DNA of 64,000 bases, from positions 1 to 64,000 of the forward strand of contig NZ_JEMV01000013.1 in assembly GCF_000588875.1 (NCBI RefSeq), given 5' to 3'. The translations under genes were made by a program, and so were the position numbers. Positions 1 through 8,765 of this stretch are shown one piece after another. The notes under the pieces are model-generated. The model saw only the letters and a program-made list of their open reading frames with translations. It was not told the origin of the DNA and made no database searches. Within the stretch, counting starts at the first letter, position 1. Each line of letters opens with the position of its first letter. This DNA comes from Sphingobium sp. Ant17 (GTDB taxonomy: Bacteria; Pseudomonadota; Alphaproteobacteria; Sphingomonadales; Sphingomonadaceae).

Positions 1-329
1 AAAATGGTAATGAATACAGAATTCCGGCGCAGGCAGCAGTTGCATGATCGGCATGCCAACAAGCTTACCTAACGTCGGATGATGGGGGTGTGAGAAGGCG
101 ACGACCCGAATGGGCGAAATGAGCGAACAGATCTGGTTCGGGAAAACCAGTTACGAGGCGTGAGCATCCCAGCTCGAAAACGAGATTTGGACTCGAACCG
201 CAGATCACCATACCGGCCAGCGGCTTCTGAAACGCCGCAACCAAAGGCCTGACAGAAGACCGCACTCGATCACTCGCTCTTCGGATCAGAAACTTCTTGC
301 ATCACGGGCGGCAACCACAGAAGCCTCGT
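1..329. other. No supported gene; left flank of IS66 element
   Basis: I see no convincing gene here. A 66-residue minus-strand frame (65-265) has no recognisable domain, signal peptide or ribosome-binding site. The stretch should contain the left end of the IS66-family element that starts its coding at about 330, but I could not identify a terminal inverted repeat because the matching right end has been lost. Confidence 0.4.
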
Positions 330-692
330 ATGAGCAGTCGCGGGGACGGCGGAGTGCTTGTACAGGTGGAGCGGCGTCGGAACTGGAGCGACGAGGAGAA
401 GCTGGCGATCCTAAAGGAGACGACGGTGCCGGGCGTTGTCATATCGGCCGTAGCGCGGCGGCATGGGATAGGCACGGGTCAGCTCTACACCTGGCGCAAG
501 CAACTGCTCCGGGGAGCGATGGCAGGCTTCGTACCTGTCGAACTGGCAGCATCATCGCCGTCGGCCAAAGCCCGAGAAGCTGGACGGATCGAGGTTCGCG
601 GACGGTGCGGCCTGACGGTGTCGGTGGATGGCGAAGTTGATCGGACCGCCCTGAAACAGGTGCTCGATGTCCTGCGGGAGCTGGATCATTGA
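330..692 (+). CDS. tnpA: IS66 accessory protein TnpA (OrfA)
   Basis: This is the small DNA-binding first protein of IS66-type elements, about 120 residues. The N-terminal half has the transposase-8 type helix-turn-helix, visible as WSDEEKLAILKE followed by GTGQLYTWRKQLL. I chose the ATG at 330 over the upstream in-frame codon because the preceding residues are not family-like. The gene overlaps tnpB by four bases (TTGA), the usual translational coupling in these elements. The family is certain; the exact role in transposition is only known in general terms. Confidence 0.85.
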   Translation: MSSRGDGGVLVQVERRRNWSDEEKLAILKETTVPGVVISAVARRHGIGTGQLYTWRKQLLRGAMAGFVPVELAASSPSAKAREAGRIEVRGRCGLTVSVDGEVDRTALKQVLDVLRELDH

Positions 693-1045
693 GCCTGGCG
701 TTCCCGCCTTCGACGAAGGTCTACCTGTCGCTGGCGCCGTGCGACATGCGCAAGGGCTTTGACGGGCTCTCGGCGCAGGTGCGCAATATCCTTCAGCTGG
801 ATCCATTCTCGGGGGCGGTGTTCCTGTTCCGCGGGAGGAGGGGCGACAGGCTGAAGGCCTTGGTCTGGGACGGCTCAGGGCTATGCCTGTATGCGAAGCG
901 TCTTGAGCGCGGAAAGTTTGTTTGGCCACGTGCCCATGAGGGTGCGCTGCGGCTGTCGGCAGCCCAGCTTGCGATGTTGCTCGAAGGCCTGAACTGGAAG
1001 CAGGCGATCGTCCACGACGAGGTCATCACGCCGAGCCTCGCATAG
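689..1045 (+). CDS. tnpB: IS66 accessory protein TnpB (Orf2)
   Basis: A 118-residue IS66 Orf2 protein. The diagnostic N-terminal stretch APCDMRKGFDGLSA and the middle block GAVFLFRGRRGDRLKAL are intact, as is the YAKRLERGKF segment. The start is a TTG overlapping the tnpA stop, as usual for coupled IS66 genes. The protein is required for transposition in studied relatives, but its biochemical role is not settled. It is full-length and unbroken, unlike the neighbouring tnpC. Confidence 0.88.
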   Translation: MSLAFPPSTKVYLSLAPCDMRKGFDGLSAQVRNILQLDPFSGAVFLFRGRRGDRLKALVWDGSGLCLYAKRLERGKFVWPRAHEGALRLSAAQLAMLLEGLNWKQAIVHDEVITPSLA

Positions 1046-1112
1046 CCAAAAAGATCAGGAAAACCGCTATTTTATGTAGGCTTTGCCGTCGGCTTCCGCT
1101 ATTATCTGCGGC

Positions 1113-2706
1113 ATGCGGTTCGCCCTTGATCGCCTTCCCACAGACCCGGTTCTCCTGCAGAAAATGCTGCTGGAGATGGCCGATGTCATGGAGCAGGAAC
1201 GGGCCGAACTGACGGCGGCGCAAGCCACGGTCAAAGCCCAGACCTTGCGGATCGAAAAGCTCGAACATCGTGTCGCGCGGCTGCTGCGCGTCCAGTTCGG
1301 CCGCAGCTCCGAGAAAATGGATATCGCCCAGTTGCGGCTGATGTTCGAGGAGGTCGAGGCACCGGAACCCGCCAACGATGAGGTGCCGGCGCCGCCTGTG
1401 GCGAAATCGGCTCGCAAACCCGGCGGCCGCGTTCCGCTTCCTGCGCACTTCCCGCGTCAGACAATCGATCATCAGCCCAGCCCGTGCAGTGGCGGTTGTA
1501 ACGGACCCTCAGTCCAGATCGACGAGGCCGTCACTGAGGTTCTCGATTATGTCCCGGCGCGCTTCCGCGTCATCCGCCATGTCCGGCCCAGGCTGGTGTG
1601 CCGGTCCTGCGAGCAAATCCGCCAGGCGCCCGCTGTCGATCTGCCCCTGCCCAAGGTGATGGCGAGCAGCGCCTTGCTGGCCCATCTCGTCGTCAATCGC
1701 TTTGTCGATCATCAGCCCTGGCACCGGCAGTCGGTGATCTTCCGACGGGTGGGGCTTCATATCGATCGGGATGTGATGAGCCGTTGGGCACGGAAACTGG
1801 CATGGCTGCTCGCGCCACTGGGCGAGCGACTGTTCGCCTATATCCGGGAAGCCGCCAAGATCCACGGTGACGACACGCCGGTCACCTTGCTGGGCAATGG
1901 CGACGCAGTCGGACCGGGCACTTCTGGGTATATCTGCGTGATGACCGCTCAAGCGGCGACATGAGCCCGCCTGCCGTGGTCTTCCGCTTCAGCGCCGATC
2001 GTGGCGGAGCGCATCCGGCAGAACATCTCGCCGACTATCGGGGGTATCTACAGGCAGACGGCTTTGCCGGGTACAACGCGCTTTACCGCGACCCCAGGAC
2101 CAAGGCGCCCAAGGATATCGTCGAAGTGGGATGCTGGAGCCACGCACGCCGGAAATTTACCGACATCCTGGAGAAAAGTCCGTCACCGATTGCGGCAGAG
2201 GCGGTCGTGCGGATCGCCGAGCTCTTCGCCATCGAGCGCGATATCAAGGGTGCGCCACCCGATGAGCGAAGACGCATCCGCCAGATCAAGGCGGTGCCGA
2301 AGCTGGAGGCATTGCGCGTCTGGCTCGAAACCCAGAACCGAGGCCTGTCATCTGACAGCAATCTGGCGCGTGCGTGTCGCTATCCGCTCAATCGCTGGCA
2401 GGCTATGGTCCGCTACTGTGATGACGGTCGGCTCGAGATCAGCAACAATCTGGTGGAGAACGCCCTGCGCGGTGTCGCGCTCGGGCGCCGGAACTGGATG
2501 TTCGTCGGCTCCATGAAGGGGGGAGAAGCCGCCGCGCTCTTCTACGCCCTGGCCGGTACATGTCGCTCAACGGCGTCGAGCCCGAGGCATGGTTCACCGA
2601 CGTCATCGAACGCATCGGTGATCACCCGATCAATCGGATCGATGACTTTTTGCCGTGGAAATGGCAGGCATCAAGGCTGACCAACGATCTGGAGAAGGCT
2701 GCGTGA
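1113..2706 (+). pseudogene. tnpC: IS66 transposase TnpC, two frameshifts
   Basis: The DDE transposase of the IS66 element, about 531 residues once repaired. The N-terminal coiled coil and zinc-binding region (CSGGCNG, later CRSCEQI) are followed by the catalytic domain with IHGDDTPV, then GCWSHARRKF and SNNLVENALR. Reading breaks near 1908 (after HGDDTPVTLLGNG) and near 2565 (after YALAGTCR). One inserted base at each site restores a continuous IS66 protein that ends at the TGA at 2704-2706, with the family's typical end HPINRIDDFLPW. Both breaks are single missing bases, so sequencing error is as likely as true decay. Confidence 0.85.
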
Positions 2707-3170
2707 GCAACGGCACTGTCGTGCGGATGAAGATTACGCTGGACGATGTCACGCCGGCCGTCAGCCGAACGCTGGAGGTGCCCCTCAATATCCGGCTCGA
2801 CCGTCTGCACACCGTCATCCAGACCGCCTTCTCGTGGACGGACTCTCACCTGTGGGAAATGAGCTTCGGGCAGACCGGCTTTGGCATCCCTGATCCCGAA
2901 TATGGCTTCGACGGACCTCTTGACGCCCGTAAGGCCACTCTCGCCCAGGTCCTGGCGGATACGAGGCGCAAGACCTTCCGATATCTCTACGACTTTGGCG
3001 ATGCCTGGGAGCATAGCGTCAAAATCGAGCGCATCAGCACGGCCAGCCCGCACCTGACATATCCGCTCATCCTCGATGCAGTAGGTATGCGGCCGCCGGA
3101 GGACTGTGGCGGCCCATGGGGTTACGTCGAAAAGCTCTGTCCGCCGTCAGCACCTATGGCGCAGATTTGA
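2703..3170 (+). pseudogene. pRiA4b ORF-3-like IS passenger, 3' truncated
   Basis: Reads as a plasmid pRiA4b ORF-3 family protein (PRiA4_ORF3), commonly carried as a passenger in IS66 and IS1096-like elements. Its function is unknown. Family landmarks are RLHTVIQTAFSW, DSHLWEM, FRYLYDFGDAWEH and the start of the C-terminal GGPWGY motif. The GTG at 2703 overlaps the tnpC stop. Directly after PEDCGGPWGY the frame runs into the inverted repeat of the IS3 element at 3138 and stops at 3170, so the last 30-50 residues of the family are missing. They do not reappear on the far side of the IS. Confidence 0.8.
3138..3163 (+). repeat. IS3-type left inverted repeat
   Basis: Left terminal repeat of the element, starting tgtccgccgtcag. 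It lies inside the 3' end of the broken pRiA4b-type gene and marks its truncation point. Confidence 0.75.
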
Positions 3171-3221
3171 GGTTGTGATGCAAGGAGGTTGGGGCTTCGT
3201 CGCAGTGACGAAGGAACGAAG

Positions 3222-3608
3222 ATGAAGGCCCAACCCTCCTTGAGAAAATCGCCCGCGAAGGCCCCTGCTGAGCGGGTGGTGAAGGATATTCGGCGTCAGA
3301 CCCGTCGCCACTTCTCGGCCGAGGACAAGATCCGCATCGTGCTCGATGGCCTTCGCGGCGAGGACAGCATTGCCGAGCTGTGCCGCAAGGAAGGCATCGC
3401 GCAGAGCCTGTATTACACCTGGTCGAAGGAGTTCATGGAGGCTGGCAAGCGCCGCCTGGCCGGCGACACCTCACGTGCCGCGACCACCGGCGAGGTGCAG
3501 GATCTGCGCCGCGAGGCTCGTGCCCTGAAGGAATGCGTCGCCGACCTGACACTCGAAAACCGTCTGCTGAAAAAAAGCATGATCGCGGATGGGGGCGACG
3601 ACGCATGA
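3222..3608 (+). CDS. IS3-family OrfA (helix-turn-helix protein)
   Basis: The DNA-binding first protein of an IS3-family element, about 128 residues from the ATG at 3222, which has a good upstream aaggaacgaag. It contains a transposase-8 type helix-turn-helix (FSAEDKIRIVLDGLRGE, then ELCRKEGIAQSLYYTW) and a C-terminal leucine-zipper-like helix (LTLENRLLKK) that in relatives contacts OrfB. The stop overlaps the orfB start as ATGA, so orfB may be made by coupling or by programmed frameshifting to an OrfAB fusion. Confidence 0.85.
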   Translation: MKAQPSLRKSPAKAPAERVVKDIRRQTRRHFSAEDKIRIVLDGLRGEDSIAELCRKEGIAQSLYYTWSKEFMEAGKRRLAGDTSRAATTGEVQDLRREARALKECVADLTLENRLLKKSMIADGGDDA

Positions 3609-4584
3609 GGTATCCCGCATCCGAAAAGCTTGAGATCATCCGGATCGTCGAGCAGTCGCACCTGCCCGCCAAACACACGTTGGACAAGCTGGGTATCGCC
3701 CGCCGGACGTTCTACCGCTGGTATGATCGCTACCTTGAAGGCGGGCCGGAGGCGCTGGCGGATCGGCCATCGGCGCCGAGCCGAGTGTGGAACCGCATCG
3801 GCGACGATATCCAGGACCAGATCGTGGAACTGGCGCTGGAGGAAACCGACCTGAGCCCCCGCGAACTGGCGGTGCGCTTCACCGACGAGAAGCGCTACTT
3901 CGTCTCGGAAGCCACGGTTTATCGCCTGTTGAAGGCCCATGATCTGATCACCAGCCCGGCCTATGTCGTAATCAAGGCCGCCGATCAGTTCCATACCAAG
4001 ACCACCCGGCCAAACGAGATGTGGCAGACTGATTTTACCTACTTCAAGATCATCGGATGGGGCTGGATGTACCTGTCGACCGTGCTCGACGACTTCTCGC
4101 GCTACATCATCGCCTGGAAGCTGTGCACCAACATGCGGGCCGAGGATGTGACCGACACGCTGGACCTCGCCCTCAAGGCTCGGGCTGCGACAGCGCCACG
4201 GTGCTGCACAAGCCCAGGCTGCTCAGCGACAATGGCCCCAGTTACATCGCGGGCGAACTGGCGGAATACATCGAGGCCCGAAAGATGAGCCATGTGCGCG
4301 GCGCCCCGTGCCACCCGCAGACCCAGGGCAAGATAGAACGCTGGCACCAGACCCTGAAAAACCGAATCCTGCTGGAGAACTACTTCCTGCCCGGCGACCT
4401 CGAGGCCCAGATCAAGGCCTTCGTCGATCACTACAACCACCAGCGTTACCACGAGAGCTTGAACAACGTGACGCCCGCCGACGCCTACTTCGGCAGGGCG
4501 CCAGCCATCATCAAACAGCGCGAAAGAATCAAGCGACAGACCATCGAATATCGGCGCTTGCAACACCGCAAGCTCGCCGCTTAA
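3605..4584 (+). pseudogene. IS3-family OrfB transposase, frameshifted
   Basis: The integrase-core (rve) transposase of the element, 326 residues if repaired. The N-terminal helix-turn-helix (HTLDKLGIARRTFYRWYDR) precedes the DDE core: first Asp in MWQTDFTYF, second in RLLSDNGPSY and Glu in GKIERWHQTL. Reading breaks at about 4180: aaggctcggg should be aaggcttcggg to continue LALKASGCDSATVL. One missing T disrupts an otherwise intact gene. If the base is real, the IS cannot make a full transposase except by frameshifting. Confidence 0.85.
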
Positions 4585-4632
4585 CATCAACCCCCAGACG
4601 AGGCCCGCACTCCGCTAATCTACGCCGCGAGT

Positions 4633-4658
4633 TGTGCCGAATGTTCTGACGACGGACA
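4633..4658 (-). repeat. IS3-type right inverted repeat
   Basis: Right terminal repeat, complementary to the one at 3138. In reverse complement it begins tgtccgtcgtcag. Coding of the adjacent fliE begins about 90 bases further on, so its promoter must lie within or just after this end. Confidence 0.75.
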
Positions 4659-4750
4659 CGATGAAGAAATCATTCCTAAGCGTCGTTAACCATCCTCTAA
4701 CGCTTGCGATGCGATCATGCAGCTATGCTAGAGGTCGCACCGGGGTGAAC

Positions 4751-5200
4751 ATGAGCAGCATCTTCATCAACGACGTCATGGCCGTGCGAAGCGCCATTCT
4801 CGACAGGAATGCGGCGCTTCGGAATGTAGCAAGCAGCGCGGTTTCTGTTGGTAGCCCCGAGGGTGCGGGAGCAAAATTCGAAGCAGCGATGAATACCGTG
4901 CTTGGAAAGGCGGACGGTGCAGACTCGGTCGTAGGTCCAGGTTCGACCCAAGGGATCTCGGCTGCCGGGCGCGCGGAACCAGGTGGCTTTACCTCTACAC
5001 TGCAAACACAGCTTCAAAAGATCAATGAAATCAACGCTCGCGCCGGAAAGTTGACGGTTGCCTATGAACGCGGCGAAGAGGTCGATATTGCAAAGGTAAT
5101 GCTCGCGCGGCAGGAGTCGTCGATCGCGTTCGAGGCGACGTTGCAAGTTCGCAATAAGTTGCTTTCCGCGTATAAGGACATCATGAGCATGCCAGTCTAG
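4751..5200 (+). CDS. fliE: Flagellar hook-basal body protein FliE
   Basis: FliE is a small secreted junction protein between the MS ring (FliF) and the proximal rod of the flagellum. Its hallmark is the C-terminal two-thirds: QKINEINARAGKLTVAYERG, then KVMLARQESSIAFEATLQVR and NKLLSAYKDIMSMPV, close to the canonical end of the family. I chose the ATG at 4751, giving 149 residues; longer in-frame starts add residues unlike FliE. No other flagellar gene lies nearby. It sits between an IS right end and a lipoprotein gene, so it is either an orphan copy or cut off from its operon by rearrangement. Confidence 0.85.
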   Translation: MSSIFINDVMAVRSAILDRNAALRNVASSAVSVGSPEGAGAKFEAAMNTVLGKADGADSVVGPGSTQGISAAGRAEPGGFTSTLQTQLQKINEINARAGKLTVAYERGEEVDIAKVMLARQESSIAFEATLQVRNKLLSAYKDIMSMPV

Positions 5201-5300
5201 CGAAAACCTTGTCGATCATATCATTGTAAGGAAGTCAGATACGAGCATCCCACCGTATCAGCTATGATGGGTTCAGATCGGCATCGAAGGGTATTCTGTT

Positions 5301-5501
5301 ATGAGAAGATCGAGGGCGATTATCACAGCCATGTTTCTGTTACCTCTGGCCGTAACGGCTTGTGGCAGCAGCGAGGAAACGTCGGACATCTCCGAGGATC
5401 AGATGAACCATTATGCTGGCATACCGGAGCACGATCACCCGACGAATTCTACAAATGCGACACCGCAGTCGGCTACGCCGAATCCAGCGAAGAAGCAGTA
5501 G
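5301..5501 (+). CDS. Small predicted lipoprotein
   Basis: A 66-residue protein with a typical lipoprotein signal: MRRSRAI, a hydrophobic core and the lipobox LAVTAC with the acylated Cys near residue 21. The mature part is short and polar (SSEETSDISEDQMNHY) with a His/Pro/Asn-rich tail and no domain I recognise. A gaaggg sequence lies about nine bases before the ATG. It follows fliE by 100 bases on the same strand but need not be co-transcribed. It is probably anchored in the inner or outer membrane; function unknown. Confidence 0.6.
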   Translation: MRRSRAIITAMFLLPLAVTACGSSEETSDISEDQMNHYAGIPEHDHPTNSTNATPQSATPNPAKKQ

Positions 5502-5556
5502 CGGCCATATTGCCGACCCCTGAAGCTGGGTCCGGGCGCAATGTGATCTTGACCGA

Positions 5557-6027
5557 TCAGGAGCCTTTCGGCTTGCGAGCGCTACTGTGCATGCTGATGA
5601 TCTTCCAGCTGCTCCCCGAGCGCGTTAAGACGCTGGTTGCGACGCCAATACGTTCGGCAACAGCCCCGTTCTTCGGCTCGATCCGATAGCGGTAGGTCTC
5701 GGTGGCAAGTGCGACCGGACCCTCAAAGCGAACCTTCACCTTGTAGTCGGAAAATGTAAACGACTTGAAGGCTGCCAGCTCTGGCCCAAGATGATGGGCG
5801 AGGTATGTCGCGTAGGTTCCCTCCGAGCCACCCGTTTCGAATATCTGGGAGTCGGCCGCGAAGAGTCGCTCTGTTCCTTTCGCATCGAGCTTTTCAATCG
5901 CCGCCTTGTACTGCGACAGTACTGCCTCCACGGCCTTCGTATCCGCGAAGCGCGATGCAGGCTGGGCGGCGACCGCGATCGGCATCGCCAGTGCTGTGGC
6001 CATTGCCACCCTAAACGCCAAAATCAT
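5557..6027 (-). CDS. Exported NTF2/SnoaL-like (DUF4440-type) protein
   Basis: A 156-residue protein starting at the ATG at 6027, which has a strong gaagggggg ribosome-binding site. The first 20-22 residues are a Sec signal (MILAFRVAMATALAMPIAVA, cleavage after AAQ). The mature part reads as a cone-shaped NTF2-like fold of the DUF4440/SnoaL group: VLSQYKAAIEKLDAKGTERLF, then a C-terminal strand pair RIGVATSVLTRSGSSWKIISMHSS. Such domains bind small ligands or act as small enzymes; no specific role can be inferred. Immediately upstream lies the relic of a DUF2231 gene on the same strand. Confidence 0.7.
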   Translation of the reverse strand: MILAFRVAMATALAMPIAVAAQPASRFADTKAVEAVLSQYKAAIEKLDAKGTERLFAADSQIFETGGSEGTYATYLAHHLGPELAAFKSFTFSDYKVKVRFEGPVALATETYRYRIEPKNGAVAERIGVATSVLTRSGSSWKIISMHSSARKPKGS

Positions 6028-6037
6028 GTTTCCCCCT

Positions 6038-6175
6038 TCAAAATGCCAGATGGTTGAGGCCGCCATGCATGAAGGCGCGCCCCAGGAACCCTTGTACCGA
6101 TATCGCCAGCGTCATCAAACCGAGCAAACCCCCAATACACCGCGCACGATCGGTCGGGCGCGGTGCGGTGCACTG
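6038..6175 (-). pseudogene. Relic: last ~45 codons of a DUF2231 gene
   Basis: Reading the minus strand toward 6038 gives LLGLMTLAISVQGFLGRAFM followed by HGGLNHLAF and a stop. This matches the C-terminal end of the intact DUF2231 protein at 14792-15520 almost residue for residue (LLGLMTLAISIQGFLGGTFM, HGGINHLAF). Similarity fades at about 6175 and no upstream part exists. This is the stranded 3' end of a second copy, showing that a larger copper-type segment once lay here and was deleted. Confidence 0.8.
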
Positions 6176-6289
6176 TGGCCAGTTAGGCGAGGCCTATTCC
6201 AAATGTCGCGATCGAGGTGCCGAGCCAGCGGCGGCGGGAAGCTTTTGGTGCTGCTACTCTAGGTCCGCTGGCGGGGCCGATCGCGCACC

Positions 6290-6529
6290 TTGCACCGGCG
6301 AGCTGGCAAATGGCCCGAGCGCATGGCGGCGCGCGTGCTGGATGAACCCACCCTTTGGGATGCCGGCCAGCATCTGATGGTCAGCGCATCGCAGCCGAGC
6401 TGGGAGGTGATAGTCACGGCCGACAGGGTCTTGCGCGACAATCGCGAGACGATCAAGGGATGCCGCAAAGCCGCTGTGAAGGCGAAGCAGGCGGTGCGCT
6501 GCACGATCCAGAAAAAGGCGGCGGAATAG
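6290..6529 (+). CDS. Unrecognised small ORF
   Basis: A possible 79-residue protein I do not recognise. It has no signal peptide or membrane segment; the C-terminal half is Lys/Arg/Ala-rich and probably helical (KAAVKAKQAVRCTIQKKAAE). No clear ribosome-binding site precedes the ATG. It lies between the DUF2231 relic and the FTR1 gene, where a rearrangement has occurred, so it may be a fragment of something larger or not coding at all. Confidence 0.3.
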   Translation: MHRRAGKWPERMAARVLDEPTLWDAGQHLMVSASQPSWEVIVTADRVLRDNRETIKGCRKAAVKAKQAVRCTIQKKAAE

Positions 6530-6592
6530 CTACGGACGCCTCCCGGCTCAGCCGCAAGAGGTGATGGTCTCCGTCATGGACTCGCATCGGTG

Positions 6593-8529
6593 CTAGTGAG
6601 CCGATGCCCTGCCCCGATCGCCGCGACGGTTCCAGGCGAACCCGATCGCGATAGCCACCGCCATCAGGAGCTGCGCCAGCACCGACTGCCATGTAGGGAA
6701 CAGGCCAAGCATTGAGAGCCTGGGCACATCGCGAAGCGGCGCTATGGCAATGATGCCCGCCTCTTGAAGGGCCGCGACGCCCTTCCCCGCGAGCACGACC
6801 GTCAGGATCGCCATCAGCCAGGAGCTGTAGCGGAAGAACTGCGTGATCGGCAGCGTGCGGCTGTAGCGAAGCATGGCCCAGGCGATCACCGCAAGCAGGA
6901 GAACGGCCGAGCCCGCCCCGGCCAGCAGCACGGGACCGTTTCCTTGCGACCAGAGCGCCGCGTAGAACAGGATTGTCTCAAAGACCTCCCGATAGACCAC
7001 CACGAACGCCAGCCCGAACAGGAACCAGCCCGATCCTCCGGTGAGCGCCCGTGACATTTTTTCCCGGATATAGCGTTGCCACTGATCGGCTTGCGCCTTG
7101 CCGTGCATCCATATTCCAACCGAGAGCAGCACGACCGCAGCGAACAGCGACCCAAACCCTTCGGTCAGCTCCCGGCTCGCGCCGCTGATCCCGATTGCAT
7201 AGGTGGCCACCACCCAGGTGATCCCCCCGGCAACGAGCGCGCTGATCCAACCGCCATGCACGTATCGCAGCGCCTCTCCTCGCTCCGCCTTGCGAAGGAA
7301 CGCGATCATGGCGACGACGATGAGCAAGGCTTCGAGCCCCTCGCGCAGCAAGATCGTGAATGCGCCCAGGAACGTGGACGCTTCCGTGGCGGCATCAGGC
7401 GCCAGCGCCGCTTCCGCATCGTCGAACAGCCCGTCGAGCACTGACACCTTTTCCGCGAGCTCGTTGGGCGAGGCACCGCGGTCGATCGCGGCGCGAAACT
7501 CGCCCATCGCGCCTTCGATCCGGCCCATCAGCGCCGCGTCGCGCGCGGTGAGCGTTGGTTCGACCGGCTCGAACCCGTCGAGATAAGCCGACAAGGCCAG
7601 CTCCCTCGCCCCGCGCGCATCGCCACGCCGCGCTGCCGCTAGGCTTTGGGCGAGCTTGGCGCGCGCAACCGCAAGCGAGCCAGGCGCGTGTTGCATCACC
7701 TGATCGGGATGGCGGCGGAGATAGGCCATGACCGCATCGGCCTTCGCTTCGCCAATCGAGGTGGCGAGCGCGGCCGGGGTGAGCGCGACGAGGGTTTTCA
7801 GGTCCGGTATGCGCTGGCGAAGCGCCGGGTTTGACTTCCACAGCCGCTCGCCTTCGCGCGCCTGTTCGTCGGTGAAGGCGAAGCTCCCGGCGCGGAAGGC
7901 GAGCGCCCAGCGCTGATCGTTCGCCACATCGGCGAAGCTCTGCATCCCTGTCCCGTCGATCCCTTGCGTCACCACCTGATAGAGCGCGAACACGCTTCGC
8001 TGGCGGGCGCGCTCGGCATCAGTGAACGCGATCGGCGGCGGATCGAGCTTGGCGGCGTCGGGGCCATGCCCGTCGCCCGTCATGCCGTGGCAGGACGCGC
8101 AGGATTGTCGAAACAGCGCATCGGCCGAGGCGAGGTCCGGAGCCTTGTCGGGCGCGAGCGGCACTGGATAGCGCGCAGCAGATCAGCCGCCAGCCCGTGC
8201 GCGGTGGTCGCCACCTGTTCAGCCGATGCCTTGCGCGCGATCATCCCTTGCAGGTTGTCGGCTCCTTGAACCAGCGCCGGCCGTTCCGGCTTCGCCGGCA
8301 GATCGCGCAGCCGCGTCGTAACGGACGCGGAGAACTCGTTCATCTCGGCATATTCGGCCGCGCTCTTGACCCGGCCCTCGGCAACCGCACCGCCATAATC
8401 GACGGCGATATAGTCGAGCAGCCGCCATGCGGTTTGCACGTCGCCGGGTTCGGCCATTGTCGCGGCCGGGATGAACAGCGCGGTGAGCGTGATGGCAAGC
8501 CGCAGGAGGACAAGTTTGAGGCGCTTCAC
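6593..8529 (-). pseudogene. FTR1-family permease with cytochrome c domain, frameshifted
   Basis: Repaired, this is a 645-residue inner-membrane protein. An exported N-terminal helical region starts with a Sec signal (ALFIPAATMA). Next comes a cytochrome c segment with CASCHG and a likely Met ligand in GMQSFAD, then a C-terminal FTR1-type permease of about seven membrane helices. The two metal-site motifs are REGLE (LLREGLEALL) and REVFE (VYREVFETILF). FTR1 permeases import oxidised iron, and the cytochrome c part may handle electron flow. The frame breaks at about 8170: gcgctatcca should read gcgcctatcca, so one C is missing. Its place beside copCD suggests iron supply is tied to copper stress. 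Confidence 0.85.
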
Positions 8530-8640
8530 TTCATATTATCTTTGTCTCGATGCGATGCAGCTTAGCCGCAGGCCACCAACGATCCTGCGAAGGAATCGCA
8601 TTAGCATGCTGGACCGTACCGGAACAGTGTCGATGCTCGC

Positions 8641-8731
8641 TTAAAGCTGTAGCCGCGGTCCACCGCCCCCGTCATCACCCCCGCCGCCTGAATGACCGCC
8701 CGGATAGAACTCGGTACCTGGACTGCGCCAT
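8641..8731 (-). other. Possible Gly-rich micro-ORF in gap 8530-8765
   Basis: In the 236-base gap between the epimerase fusion and the FTR1 gene an ATG at 8731 has an excellent gaggagggg ribosome-binding site. In the frame ending at the TAA at 8641 the peptide end reads EFYPGGHSGGGGDDGGGG then PRLQL. The ATG and this frame differ by one base, so either an indel is present or only the spacing is fortuitous. Nothing else is seen in this gap. Confidence 0.2.
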
Positions 8732-8765
8732 GCTGTGCCCCTCCTCTCTGGAGGCGAGTAAGGCC

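Larger units (their letters stand above)
330..3137 (+). mobile_element. IS66-family element, right end lost
   Basis: Three consecutive genes have the classical IS66 order tnpA, tnpB, tnpC, followed by a passenger gene of the pRiA4b ORF-3 type. The passenger stops at the left inverted repeat of an IS3-family element at 3138, and no IS66 right end is found beyond it, so the element is right-truncated. The left boundary is not resolved; the start given is that of tnpA. tnpC carries two reading-frame breaks, so the element looks immobile unless those are sequencing errors. Confidence 0.8.
3138..4658 (+). mobile_element. IS3-family insertion sequence (1521 bp)
   Basis: The element is bounded by imperfect inverted repeats. 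The left end begins tgtccgccgtcag (3138) and the right end, read in reverse complement from 4658, begins tgtccgtcgtcag; about 20 of the first 26 bases match. It holds the usual overlapping orfA and orfB of the IS3 family. The bases just outside the two ends (..aagctc and cgatga..) do not form a target duplication. The interrupted passenger gene does not resume on the right, so DNA was probably lost next to the IS after insertion. Confidence 0.85.
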
